A program made the position numbers and the translations under genes. The notes beneath the pieces were generated by a model. It did not search any database, was not told where the DNA came from, and worked only from the letters and a program-made list of their open reading frames with translations. Below are positions 52,859 through 63,100 of a stretch of 64,000 bases of DNA, in pieces (positions within the stretch are counted from its first letter, which is position 1; the number at the start of each line of letters is the position of its first letter). Source of the DNA: Azoarcus sp. Aa7 (GTDB lineage Bacteria; Pseudomonadota; Gammaproteobacteria; Burkholderiales; Rhodocyclaceae); contig NZ_QVLR01000037.1 in NCBI RefSeq assembly GCF_014822185.1, forward strand, positions 106,403 through 170,402. The letters are read 5' to 3'.

Positions 52859-55800
52859 ATGTCTGAATCGGACGTTCAAACCGGGCTGGATTCGATCGTG
52901 GTTGTGCCGAGAACTCAGTTTCCTTCCAAGGACAGTGAACCGGCGCTGGCCGACATGGTTGCCGACGCCGCTCCGGTTTTTCGTGTGACTTCTCCCACCG
53001 GTGACGGTGAGGTAGCGATCCGTGTGCTATCGCGCAAGGACTCCGCGCCGCTCGCGCGCCTGCTGTCCCTGCTGGACGGTTTCGGTCTGGCCATTGCCGA
53101 TATCCGCTCCTCCATAGCGGGTCCCAGAGGCGAGGCGCGGATACGCGACTTCGTGCTTGACGATGCCACAGGCCAATTGACCTCCGTCGCTTCTTGCGCC
53201 GCTGCCGTCGAGGACGCCCTGCAGGCCGGATGGAGCGGCGAGGACGAGGTTGATGGCTTCAGCCGCCTGGTCGTGCGCGCGGATCTACTGCGTCAGGATG
53301 CCGGGATGCTGCGCACGTATGCGCGGTATCTCCATCAGACCGGCTATCCGATCGGCCCCGGCCGCATCGCCGAGTGTCTCGCGAACAATCCCGAATCGGC
53401 TGGCGCGCTGGTCGATTATTTCCATGTCCGCTTCGATCCGCTGCGCTCCGAAGGTCGGGACGCGGAGATGGCGAAGGCAGAGGCGGCGCTCGACGAGTGT
53501 GCCGCGACTGCCCTGACAAACGACGACACGAGGGTACTGCGCCGGCTGGCTGCGGTGATGAAAGCGACAGTGCGCGTGAGCTATTTCCGAAAAGCCAAGG
53601 ACGGCCGAAGGCAGCCATGCCTAGCGCTGAAGATCGCATCATCGCAGCTCGACGGACTCCCTTTGCCGCGACCAATGTTCGAAATCTTCGTGTCGGGCGC
53701 TCGCATGGAGGGAATACACCTGCGTGGGGGACGTGTGGCGCGTGGTGGTCTGCGTTGGTCAGATCGTGCCCAGGACTTTCGCACAGAAATTCTGGGCCTC
53801 CTCAAAGCACAGATGGTCAAGAACGTAGTCATCGTGCCGGAGGGCTCCAAGGGAGGCTTCGTCGTGCGCAGACAGGCCGACCTGGCTCCCGAAGCGGTGC
53901 GCGACGAGGCCATCACCTGCTACCGGATGTTCGTCGGCGCCTTGCTCGATCTGACCGACAACCTGGCCGACGGCGTTATCGTTCCGCCTGCGGACGTGGT
54001 CCGACACGATTCGGACGATCCCTACCTCGTAGTCGCGGCCGACAAGGGAACCGCCACGTTCTCCGACATCGCCAATGAGGAGGCCGTGCGCCGCGGTTTC
54101 TGGTTGGGAGATGCGTTCGCCTCGGGTGGATCCGCCGGGTATGACCACAAGGCGATGGGAATCACAGCTCGCGGCGCCTGGGAATCGGTGCGACGTCACT
54201 TTGATGAGCTGGGCATCGACCTCGAAGCCGGGGACGTCACCGTCGTTGGGGTTGGCGATATGTCGGGAGATGTTTTCGGCAACGGTATGCTCCTGTCGGA
54301 CCGTATCCGACTGGTTGCAGCCTTCGATCACCGGCACATTTTCGTCGACCCCGATCCGGATCCCCTTGTCAGCTACGTCGAGCGCAAGCGCCTGTTCGGC
54401 TTGCGCGGGTCGTCGTGGATGGATTACAGCACCCAGGCCCTCTCACCAGGAGGCGGTGTTTTTTCCCGCAGCGCCCGCTCCATTACCGTCAGCGAGGCGG
54501 TGGGAGCACGGCTGGGGTTGGACACGTGCGAGATCGCGCCGGACGATCTGATCCGCGCGATCCTGCGGGCCCAGGTCGATCTGCTCTGGCTCGGTGGCAT
54601 CGGTACCTACGTCAAGGGCAGCAGGGAGTCGCAGGACAGCGCAGGCGATCGTGCCAATGACGCCATTCGGGTTGATGGCTGCGAACTGCGGTGCCGAGTG
54701 GTCGGTGAAGGCGCAAACCTGGGTTTCACGCAAGGAGGCCGGACCGAATATGCCCTTGCCGGCGGACGAATCAATACCGATGCAATTGACAATGCCGGCG
54801 GAGTGAACTGCTCCGACCACGAGGTGAACATCAAGATCCTCCTCAATCGGGTCGAGGCGACAGGCAGGCTCGACCGCGCCGCGCGGAACGCGTTGTTGAG
54901 GGACATGACGGACGATGTGGCCGCGCTCGTCCTCGCCGACAATCGGATGCAGGCGCTCGCCCTGTCGTTGGCGGTCGCGCGGGCGCCGCAGACACTCGCG
55001 CGACACGTACGCCTCATCCGTCGGTTCGAGCGTGAAGGGCAGCTCAACCGCGCGGTGGCCGGCCTGCCCGACGAGGAGACTTTGTCCGAACGGGCAGCGC
55101 GCGGACTGGGGTTGTGCCGGCCGGAACTGGCGGTCCTGCTGGCACACACCAAGATTTCCCTGTATGCAGAGATCATCAAGTCGGATCTTCCGGACGATCC
55201 GTTGTTCGAAGCCGACCTGCTGCGCTACTTCCCGCTCGCGATGCAGGAGCAATTCCGCGAGGAGATCCTTGCCCATCCCCTTCGGCGCGAAATCATCGCC
55301 ACGGTGGTCGTCAACAGCATGGTCAACCGCATCGGTAGCGGGGTGGTCAACGAAATACAGGATCGTACCGGCGCGTCGGACGCCGACGTGGCGCGCGCGT
55401 ATGCGGTGGCTCGTGATCTGAGCGGTGCAAACGACATCTGGGACGCCATGGCGGGCGCAGGTCGAGCGGCGGAGGCCGCAACGCGGATCGAAGTCCTCGC
55501 ACAGACGCGGGACGCCGTGGAGGAAATGACGTGCTGGCTGCTCCGCAATGTCAAGTCTCCGATCAGCGTTTCAGAAACAGTCGGACGCTTCCTGCCCACG
55601 GTCAAGCGCTTCCGGGACTTGCTCGATGAGACGGCACAACCCGACCATGCATATCAATTCGGCGGGTTCGATGGGTGTCGAGACATACGCAGTCACGTCG
55701 TGGCACTGCCTCGACTTGCGACGGCGCTCGACATTGCCCGAATTTCTGAAGCAACAAAGGTCGATTTCGATTTTGTATGCCGGTACTTATTTGCGGCAGA

Positions 55801-56092
55801 CGAGCGCCTCGGGGTGACGCGACTTCTAGCCCGCCTTAACCAGGTGCGTTCGCAAGACGCGCTTGAAAGCAGGGTGCTTGCCGGCGTGCGTGAAGACGTG
55901 AGTGTTGCGCTCCGCGATTTCGTTGGCCATGCATTGCTGCAGCATCCGTTCGACGCTGTAGCGCGGATGCTTCAGATGGAGCAGCGAGCGACGAGATTTT
56001 CAACCGTCGTAGAGGCTTACGTCGAACAACCAGAGCCCGGGATCATGGCAGCTGTTGCCTGCGGACAGGACTTGAGGGCCATAGCTATCTGA
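52859..56092 (+). CDS. NAD-specific glutamate dehydrogenase, N-terminally short form
   Basis: A 1077-residue enzyme of the large bacterial NAD-GDH (PF05088) family, which oxidises glutamate to 2-oxoglutarate and ammonia. The family core is present: GGVARGGLRWSDRAQDFRTE, the Lys of PEGSKGGFVVRRQ, VGVGDMSGDVFGNGML and RVVGEGANLGFTQ. Usual members are about 1550-1650 residues; here the first ~500 residues (ACT-like regulatory region) are missing, and the ATG at 52859 behind GGGGAAAACC is a good start, so it is a short form rather than a broken gene. It would recycle glutamate made by GabT. Confidence 0.9.
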   Translation: MSESDVQTGLDSIVVVPRTQFPSKDSEPALADMVADAAPVFRVTSPTGDGEVAIRVLSRKDSAPLARLLSLLDGFGLAIADIRSSIAGPRGEARIRDFVLDDATGQLTSVASCAAAVEDALQAGWSGEDEVDGFSRLVVRADLLRQDAGMLRTYARYLHQTGYPIGPGRIAECLANNPESAGALVDYFHVRFDPLRSEGRDAEMAKAEAALDECAATALTNDDTRVLRRLAAVMKATVRVSYFRKAKDGRRQPCLALKIASSQLDGLPLPRPMFEIFVSGARMEGIHLRGGRVARGGLRWSDRAQDFRTEILGLLKAQMVKNVVIVPEGSKGGFVVRRQADLAPEAVRDEAITCYRMFVGALLDLTDNLADGVIVPPADVVRHDSDDPYLVVAADKGTATFSDIANEEAVRRGFWLGDAFASGGSAGYDHKAMGITARGAWESVRRHFDELGIDLEAGDVTVVGVGDMSGDVFGNGMLLSDRIRLVAAFDHRHIFVDPDPDPLVSYVERKRLFGLRGSSWMDYSTQALSPGGGVFSRSARSITVSEAVGARLGLDTCEIAPDDLIRAILRAQVDLLWLGGIGTYVKGSRESQDSAGDRANDAIRVDGCELRCRVVGEGANLGFTQGGRTEYALAGGRINTDAIDNAGGVNCSDHEVNIKILLNRVEATGRLDRAARNALLRDMTDDVAALVLADNRMQALALSLAVARAPQTLARHVRLIRRFEREGQLNRAVAGLPDEETLSERAARGLGLCRPELAVLLAHTKISLYAEIIKSDLPDDPLFEADLLRYFPLAMQEQFREEILAHPLRREIIATVVVNSMVNRIGSGVVNEIQDRTGASDADVARAYAVARDLSGANDIWDAMAGAGRAAEAATRIEVLAQTRDAVEEMTCWLLRNVKSPISVSETVGRFLPTVKRFRDLLDETAQPDHAYQFGGFDGCRDIRSHVVALPRLATALDIARISEATKVDFDFVCRYLFAADERLGVTRLLARLNQVRSQDALESRVLAGVREDVSVALRDFVGHALLQHPFDAVARMLQMEQRATRFSTVVEAYVEQPEPGIMAAVACGQDLRAIAI

Positions 56093-56116
56093 GCAGGTTC
56101 TTACGACATCTCTCCC

Positions 56117-56166
56117 GTCGGCTGGCGAAATCCTCCCGGTTCTCTCCTCACCGTCAGCCGACTTTC
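56117..56166 (+). terminator. hairpin terminator after the glutamate dehydrogenase gene
   Basis: Stem GTCGGCTGGCG / CGTCAGCCGAC (11 bp with one G-U pair), 24-base loop, then TTTCC. It lies 24 bases after the stop codon and separates the gab transcript from the DUF3422 gene. Confidence 0.5.
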
Positions 56167-56223
56167 CTCCGCTCTGGTTTCCAAACGGACTCCAGGGCGT
56201 TTTTTTGAACGAATGGTCCTCAC

Positions 56224-57558
56224 ATGCCACTCGACTTGACTCTCGCTATACAGAAGTCCACCTGTGATGAACTTCATGCTCGCCCATTTATTTACATAGC
56301 ATCTCCAGCGGAAGTCTTTTCGGTAACTGTCTTCTTTGACAGCGACACGGGACAGCAGCTCCGTAATCTTCGCCGGCTTACACAGCGCTTTGGGCTTTCC
56401 GCCCCATCCGCTGGCACGCGCTGTTACGCTGAGCATAGCCCTTCTATCTCGCTTCACTGGTCGCTTCATACCGAGTTTGCTCGGTATACGGTGATTACCA
56501 CGCCGGACCTCCCCAGCGTGGCAGGTTCCGGGAGTCTGAGGGAACCGGCGGCCAGCGATTGGCTAGAGGATCTCGACGGCATTCTATTGACTGCATCCTC
56601 GTTGATACTTACTGGGGACGACTGTCGTGCTCCGAGTGCGCCTGCCTCCGGAGGAGAAGTATGCATCGGTGCAGGGCTGGAAGATGCGGGTGGGTGGGTC
56701 GAAACGGACATGCGCCTGCAATACGGAGATGGCTGCAAGCCCGGCTTCGTCAGGTACCGCATTTGGACGGCACGGATGGGGCCGGAACCGATTGGGCGTG
56801 CCGTTCAACGTCTCGTGGAGATTGATACATATCTCGCCCTTGCACTGTTGTCGCTGCCGATTGCTCATAGCCAGGTCCCGGAGCTCGACAGGATCGGCAT
56901 CGACCTGCGCGAGCTCGTGGTCGCACTCGGAGATCCTGCACAAGGTGAGGATGGATTGCTCGCACGGCTCGAAAAGCTCGCTGCCGATCTCGAACGTCTG
57001 ATCGCCGTTAGCCAGTATCGCTTTTCCGCATCGCGCGCCTATTATGAGCTTGTCGATGTGCGCCTGGCCGAACTCCCTGCGCCGCGCCAACAGGGTGCGG
57101 AATATATTGGCGATTTCATCCTGAGACGGCTAACGCCTGCGATGGCGACCTGCCGCGCGGTCGAGCGCAGACAGGAGAACCTTGCCGTGCGAATTGAACG
57201 TGCAGCCGCCTTGCTGCGGGCGCGTCAGGAAGCCCGACATCAGGAACTCAATCGCGCGCTGCTTGCCCGTGCCGCCAAGAATGGCGAGCTACAGGTTCGC
57301 CTGCAGGAAATGGTGGAAGGCCTGTCGGTGTGGGTCTTGACCTATTACGTCATCGGCCTTGTCGCCTATCCCTTGAAAGCCTTGCACGGACTCGGGCTAG
57401 GGCTCGACTTCGACGTCAATATCGTACTGGGCGCTGCAATACCATTCATCGCCGTATTGACTTGGCTTGGGCTTCGCGGGGCAAAGAACAGCTTCGCCAG
57501 CCTTGCGGCCGATGGCGCGCCTGAACCCGGTCGTCGGAGCCCGGGGACTTCTGGATGA
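56224..57558 (+). CDS. DUF3422 family membrane protein
   Basis: A 444-residue protein matching DUF3422. The N-terminal block LHARPFIYIASPAEV is the family mark (short-chain ribosomal-like HARP motif). Residues 290-360 are a predicted coiled coil (RRQENLAVRIERAAALLRARQ), and two helices near the C-terminus (WVLTYYVIGLVAYPLKAL; NIVLGAAIPFIAVLTWLGL) anchor it in the membrane, so the bulk is cytoplasmic. The function of the family is unknown. It overlaps the next gene by four bases, which implies that the two products work together. No clear ribosome binding site precedes the ATG. Confidence 0.85.
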   Translation: MPLDLTLAIQKSTCDELHARPFIYIASPAEVFSVTVFFDSDTGQQLRNLRRLTQRFGLSAPSAGTRCYAEHSPSISLHWSLHTEFARYTVITTPDLPSVAGSGSLREPAASDWLEDLDGILLTASSLILTGDDCRAPSAPASGGEVCIGAGLEDAGGWVETDMRLQYGDGCKPGFVRYRIWTARMGPEPIGRAVQRLVEIDTYLALALLSLPIAHSQVPELDRIGIDLRELVVALGDPAQGEDGLLARLEKLAADLERLIAVSQYRFSASRAYYELVDVRLAELPAPRQQGAEYIGDFILRRLTPAMATCRAVERRQENLAVRIERAAALLRARQEARHQELNRALLARAAKNGELQVRLQEMVEGLSVWVLTYYVIGLVAYPLKALHGLGLGLDFDVNIVLGAAIPFIAVLTWLGLRGAKNSFASLAADGAPEPGRRSPGTSG

Positions 57559-59294
57559 ACCTGCGCCCCAGTTTTACGACGACGGCTCACCTTGTCGTCG
57601 AACAGTCCGCCTGGAGTCCGGGCGTGTTGACCAGGATTCCGACGGCGTTCCGTTTGCTCGAGACGATCCATCGCCCCGAGAACGTCTTTCCTTCTACGGA
57701 ACTGGTCGAAGATTTTGCATGCATGACGGGCATGCCGAAGGAGGAACTCGTCATGTTCCGGCCAGCGCGGCTGGCGCTGCATGAAGTTATCGTGCGTGTG
57801 ACCGCGGACATCGTGGTGTCGGAAGGCGAATCCGAGGAGGTGTTTGGGCAGAACTTTCGGCGAATCGCCGACAGGATCCTCTCGCATCATGTCCTTCCCC
57901 GAATGGGGGGGGTCGAGCGCATGCACTTGGATCTGCGCGAGCGCGTGACCCATCGAGTTCGCGCGATACTGGCAGCCCGTCTCGGTCCGGTGGCGGCGCC
58001 ATCCGCCGTGCGCACTTTTCCGTCGCGCCTTCTGGCGCTGTGCAGGTCAACTCGGTCTCCTGACAAGATGCCGGGGGAGCGCGAACATTCGGTGGTTTCC
58101 GGATTCAAGTCCGACGGACTGGCTGCAAGCGATCCCTGCGAGCGTGCGATTTTCAAGGGGCTATATCGGGTCCTTGGAGCCATCTTGGCCGCACGCGGGA
58201 TCCTGGGGCCGGATCTACAGATGCTCGCCGAACTCGTTACGCGCTATGTGTGCAACCACTTCGGCAGCCGGATGATCGGTGAGGCGATTACGGAGTGTAT
58301 TGACGTCGCAGTCGAGCAGGAAGGCTATCAGCGTGTCTGCAACCGCGCGCAACCGGTCCTGATCAGTCTCAAGGGTGCATCGGCAGCAGGCAAGAGTTCG
58401 ATCCGACCGATGATCAAGCGCTTGATGACCGACTGCGGAATTGAGCAGGACGGCTACGCAACCATCAGCCCCGACGTGTGGCGCCGTCTGTTGCTCGACT
58501 TCGAATCTCTCGGCGATGCATATAAGTATGCCGGTCACTTCACGAGCCGCGAGGTGATGGTGATAGACGGCAAGTTGGACCGGTACATCCGTGAAAAGGC
58601 CAATCGCGCGCGGGCCATTCCGCACCTGCTGGTCGACCGATTTCGCTTCGATAGCTTTTCGAGCGATGAAGTCAGCCGGATCCTTCGGGACACCTACACG
58701 CGGTACGTGTCGACCATCCACATGTATTTCCTCGTGACTCCTCCCGAAGAGACGGTGGAGCGCGGCTGGCTGCGCGCACTTGAACGCGGGCGCTACAAGG
58801 CCGTGGAGGATTTCCTGGCGCACTGTGTCGAGGTATATCGGGGAATGCCGAAAATCCTGTTCCGATGGCTCGGATGTAGCGATGTTGACTACCGCTACTA
58901 CTTCATGGACAACCGGGTGCCGAAGGGAACCTTCCCGAAGCTGATCGCTGCCGGGAACCGTGACAGGATGGATATCTACGATCTGGAAGGAATGGTGGAT
59001 ATTGAGCGTTACCAGAAAATCAACATTCACGCCCGTTCATGCACCGAGGTCCATCCGCCCGACGCCTACGCCGATATTCAGGAGAACATGTCTTTTCTGC
59101 ACCAATGCCTTCGCCGAGTTCCCACCGTAGTTCTAGTCAACGGTCCCGATGGGCGACCGTATCTCGAATTCAGCGGCAAACGTTTCAAGGTTCTTGATGC
59201 GCAGACCCTGACGGCGGTACTGGAATGTAATCGGCTCGTCTCCATCCTCGAACTGCTCACGCCGAGGAATTTCTTGCGTGCGGTTGAGCCGTGA
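57555..59294 (+). CDS. P-loop kinase-like protein of unknown function
   Basis: A 579-residue protein. The N-terminal 260 residues are helical and unassigned. A Walker A loop GASAAGKSS lies at 274-282 with Lys280, followed by ISPDVWRRLL and EVMVIDGKLDRYIREKANRA, an order like that of zeta-toxin/2-phosphoglycerate-kinase type small-molecule kinases (P-loop, then an Asp and a substrate loop). The C-terminal region (from about 430) is unassigned. Its ATG overlaps the DUF3422 stop (ATGA). There is no antitoxin-like gene next to it, so a toxin role is not supported; a metabolite or nucleotide kinase is as likely. The function is unknown. Confidence 0.7.
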   Translation: MNLRPSFTTTAHLVVEQSAWSPGVLTRIPTAFRLLETIHRPENVFPSTELVEDFACMTGMPKEELVMFRPARLALHEVIVRVTADIVVSEGESEEVFGQNFRRIADRILSHHVLPRMGGVERMHLDLRERVTHRVRAILAARLGPVAAPSAVRTFPSRLLALCRSTRSPDKMPGEREHSVVSGFKSDGLAASDPCERAIFKGLYRVLGAILAARGILGPDLQMLAELVTRYVCNHFGSRMIGEAITECIDVAVEQEGYQRVCNRAQPVLISLKGASAAGKSSIRPMIKRLMTDCGIEQDGYATISPDVWRRLLLDFESLGDAYKYAGHFTSREVMVIDGKLDRYIREKANRARAIPHLLVDRFRFDSFSSDEVSRILRDTYTRYVSTIHMYFLVTPPEETVERGWLRALERGRYKAVEDFLAHCVEVYRGMPKILFRWLGCSDVDYRYYFMDNRVPKGTFPKLIAAGNRDRMDIYDLEGMVDIERYQKINIHARSCTEVHPPDAYADIQENMSFLHQCLRRVPTVVLVNGPDGRPYLEFSGKRFKVLDAQTLTAVLECNRLVSILELLTPRNFLRAVEP

Positions 59295-59505
59295 AAAGCC
59301 GGCCAGTTTCAGGGGGCATGACGTGTTGCAATAGTGAAGGTCACAGATGCGCGCCCGTCGATCGGAGTGGGGCGGGACGCTTTTGACTCTCGGACAATGG
59401 GGCCGAGGACAAGATCTACGATAGCTACATTAGATTCACCGCCTCTTCATTCGCAAGCACTTCCAACAATCCGAGACCAATTTCGTCAAGAGAGATCAGG
59501 CAGCC

Positions 59506-59781
59506 ATGAGAGCCATTCCAACCCTTCAAGTCGATAATGATCGAGTAGTCGTTACCAAGTGGACCTTTCCCCCCGGGGCAGACACGGGTGATCACGTCCA
59601 TGGACACGACTATGTTGTCGTACCACTCACTACCGGCAAGCTCCGGTTGGTGGAGCCGAATGGAATCAGAGACGTCGAGTTGACGGTAGGTGCTTCGTAC
59701 ACAAAGCTCACCGGAGTGGCGCACAACGTCGTCAACATCAATGATTTTGAGTTTTCCTTCGTCGAGATCGAACTCAAGTAA
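59506..59781 (+). CDS. small cupin-domain protein
   Basis: A 91-residue single-domain cupin. Motif 1 is GDHVHGHDYVVVPLTTG, with His residues that bind a metal, and motif 2 is GVAHNVVN. GAGAGATCAG precedes the ATG at 59506. Small cupins of this type act as epimerase-, dioxygenase- or ligand-binding proteins; nothing here narrows it. The 211-base gap before it shows no gene, and a gap of 334 bases follows it. Confidence 0.8.
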   Translation: MRAIPTLQVDNDRVVVTKWTFPPGADTGDHVHGHDYVVVPLTTGKLRLVEPNGIRDVELTVGASYTKLTGVAHNVVNINDFEFSFVEIELK

Positions 59782-60115
59782 CGCAGAGGCAAGGATGGCG
59801 AGCCAACCGAGGACGCCGTAGATATCAGCCGCATTGCTACCGACCACTAATCATTTTCGGCGTCGGCTGTCTCCCGCGGCGGTGCGCTTCGTCGCTTACG
59901 CCGCCACCTGCGATCATCTCCCATACCGATGCGCGATCGCAAGCGCTTCGGGGATAATGTCAAACGAAGAAGGGCAGGGGCAACTTCTGGTCCTCGGCCC
60001 GGGTAGCCGTCCGACCTACACAAAACTATCGGCGGAAAGCAGAAGTACGCCTGCCGCAGGCACTTGAGCGATCGAGTAAGCACGACTTGAAACTTACTGT
60101 CTGACACGCCGCAAC
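59782..60115. other. 334-base gap without recognisable gene
   Basis: No convincing reading frame, RNA or repeat. Converging transcripts (cupin, plus; large membrane protein, minus) end here. No strong terminator hairpin was seen. Confidence 0.5.
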
Positions 60116-63100
60116 TTACTTTCCAATAGCATAAACCAGCCTCGTCAACCTCGATTCTCCAATCTCGACTTTCCGCGAGAAAGTGAGCTCTAGGTTAACC
60201 AAGTTCCTCGCCCCCTCCAACTCGATCACCTCGGCCCGCACAAACCGACCATCCCCGTAGTCAGTGAACGTCAAGGCGCGGAATGCCTCACTCGACAGCA
60301 GGATTGATTGGCCAATTGGGATCGGCGCGACATAGACCTCGATGTCGTTGAAATCACACTGGTACCCGGCGCCTCGCCCTTCAATGCGCCTAACCTGGAG
60401 ATCATCGGGCCGCTTGTGCGTTGCGCCAAAGTCCGCATGTTGCCAGTCCCAGACCCAATCCGGGCGGGTGGCGTTGTCCAGGAGAAGGATGGGCGCTCCG
60501 CCCTTGGCCATGATGAGGTGAGCCTCCGTCTGCAATGCGTTCCAGTAAGCTACAGCGTCCTGAACCGCGATCTCCTTGACCTCTGATTGATGCAGGACGT
60601 CTCTGAGAACAACTACTGCAACTTGCTGGGCCATGGCATCAGCGAAGTACTCCGCCTCGTTCACGGCACGCTGATCCATCTGAAGTTGCGTGAGCTCGCC
60701 GCGGCGCACCTGTGTGAAGGTAAGAGTGAAGTCCTCCAGGTTTTCGGCCGTGGTTCCGATCTGGAACAAGTGGACCGGGAAGCGCGCCTTCTGCTTGCCG
60801 AACCCGGACGTAGACGCGTAGCGCCCGATCTCCAAAAGTCGATTTTGGTCAATCGGCTGAGCGGCCAGAGTCTCTTCGCGTCGTTCCTCCAACGCCTTCT
60901 GGGTCGCCAGAAGGCCCGCCTTCACGCCATCAATGGCCGCCTGTGCCGGCACTCCGGATCTGGCACGCCCCTTCACAAGGTCGATGTGCTCAACTGACAG
61001 GCCAGGCTGCGCGTCCAACCGTTCGAGCCAGCTCTTCAAGCGGCCACGAAGAATGTCGATGCTGCTGTACTGATTGAAGCGGGCGTCGAACCAAACATCC
61101 ATTTGCCGCTGCAGCGAGCGGGGCAAGCTCCAAGCTCCTGCGGCCAGAACAGCCAGGAGTTCCAGCTGAGACTCCTGGAGCGACTCTACATCGTCGGCGC
61201 CACCAAAGGAGTACACACGCGAGCTGACCATGTTGGGCCTGCTCATGTCTTTCACCCGTTCTACGAACCCGTCCAAGCGCCCTATATAGCCGCCACGCCA
61301 TTCGCCGGAGGGGGCGAACTGGCGAGCCTTTGCAACCAGGTACTCGGGCGGCGACAAGGTGCTGAGCGAATCGGCAGCCTGACCGCCGCTCTTCCACTGA
61401 TTACCGGACAAGAGTCCGGCGGCGATCTCGAACGCCAACGAACTTCTGGCGGATTCTACCGGCACGGCTCGAATCCAGTCGAGCATAAGCTCGACGGTCA
61501 GCAAGCGCACATCTGTCCAGTAGTTTCGCAGGGCGCCTTGGAATGCCCCCTGCTGCAGTGTTGCCCTCAATCGCTCCTGCGACGCAGCATCGTCAGCCTC
61601 CAGGCCAAACTTCGCGCAGAAGGCAGGCCAAGCTAGCCCGAGATCGTCAATGGTGATGAATGCTGTCTTATCGTAGAGCTGGTAGGGCTCGTGATCGAAG
61701 GCCAATGTGCCCCACCACTTGCTGAGCACGTCAGCCAACCATTCGGCTGCAGCCTGATCACCACGCAACACGGCCGCGAGCAGCATTCGAGCCGTTTCTT
61801 CGATGTGCTTGACGTTCAAGCGTGCCACTCCTGGCAACGTTGCCCAGTCCAACGCGTGCGCGCCTCGATTGTGCCGCGGCTTGTTGGGCCGACTATTTTC
61901 CCATCCTGCAACGAAAGTGGAGAGGACCTCGTCATAGACACGATTGAGTGGCGGCCGCAGCAGCACCATCTGCTTGTGACTGTGCTCGATGATCCCTTGT
62001 TCTTCGACCCTGAAGGCCCACCAGTTGCTGAGCTGGTACATCATCAGCGGCGGCATCTGCAGTAAGTGTTCCCGGATCTCGACGGGGGATTCGCGAAGCC
62101 CGTCACCATTGAGATGCTGCAGCAGGTGGCACAAGCGACGCAGTGGCCGGGTGTCTCGGACCATGCCCTCGATCGCTGCCTCGAAGATGCCGCGATAGAT
62201 GTTGCTCCAGTTCTTGTGCAGGGTTCGATCAAAAAAGCTTTCCGGGTCGGGCAGGAGCGCCCAGCTGCCCTGCTCGCCGGTCTCTGTCTTGTCCATGCAG
62301 GCCGCCAGCAGCAGTCCGTGCAAGTCGATAAGCGTGCTATAGGAGCGCTCAAACCCCTCGTTGTCGGGCTTGGCAGCCATGTTTCGTGCATCGGCGGCCA
62401 ATTCGCCAAGGATGGCTTCAACCCTGATGCCATACCTCTCTCGGGATGTCGGATGCAGGACCACCGACCAGCGCAAGAGCCAGCGCTGCCAAGTTGAAAG
62501 CTCAGGGCCGTCCGCCACCATGGCGAGAGGCAACTCGCTTTCGTAGACCGTACCCGGACTCATCGGCAACGTGAACAACGGCCAAGACTTATTGACACCA
62601 AACGCTTCCGGCTTGTCCGGCCGAGGCGATGTCAGTGCACGGTGGTACCAGGATTCGACAACCAGTCTGACAACCCAGATCCGAACGTCCACCAATCGAG
62701 CCTGCGCTCGCAAGCGCAGTCTGCCCTGGATATCACCCTCGCGGAACCCTCTACCGATCAGCAGGCGTGGTCCTTCCGGGGCCTTGTCATCGCCATACGA
62801 CGGCACCGGGAACCATCCCTTGGCAATGCCACCGGCCAGCACTTGAAATGAGTTCAGGCGCTGCACCTCTCTGGGCAGCGCCACGTTGACGGTGTAGCGC
62901 TGGATGACCCTGGCCTGCACCTCTGGCCGGAGAAACTCCACCGTTCGGAACAGGAAGAACGTCGTCAGCGCGGCATTGAGGACGAACCAGGCGGTGTCGA
63001 TTGCCGCCCAGCCAGGAAGCCATGCCGTTCCCCACGTACTCAACATCAGGTACTGGACGCCCATCACGACAACCAAGCCTAGCGAGGACAGACCCGCTGC

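Noticed and set aside
57555..59294. Zeta-type toxin of a toxin-antitoxin pair
   Set aside because: The protein is far too long, has large additional domains, and its coupled neighbour is a membrane DUF3422 protein rather than an antitoxin.
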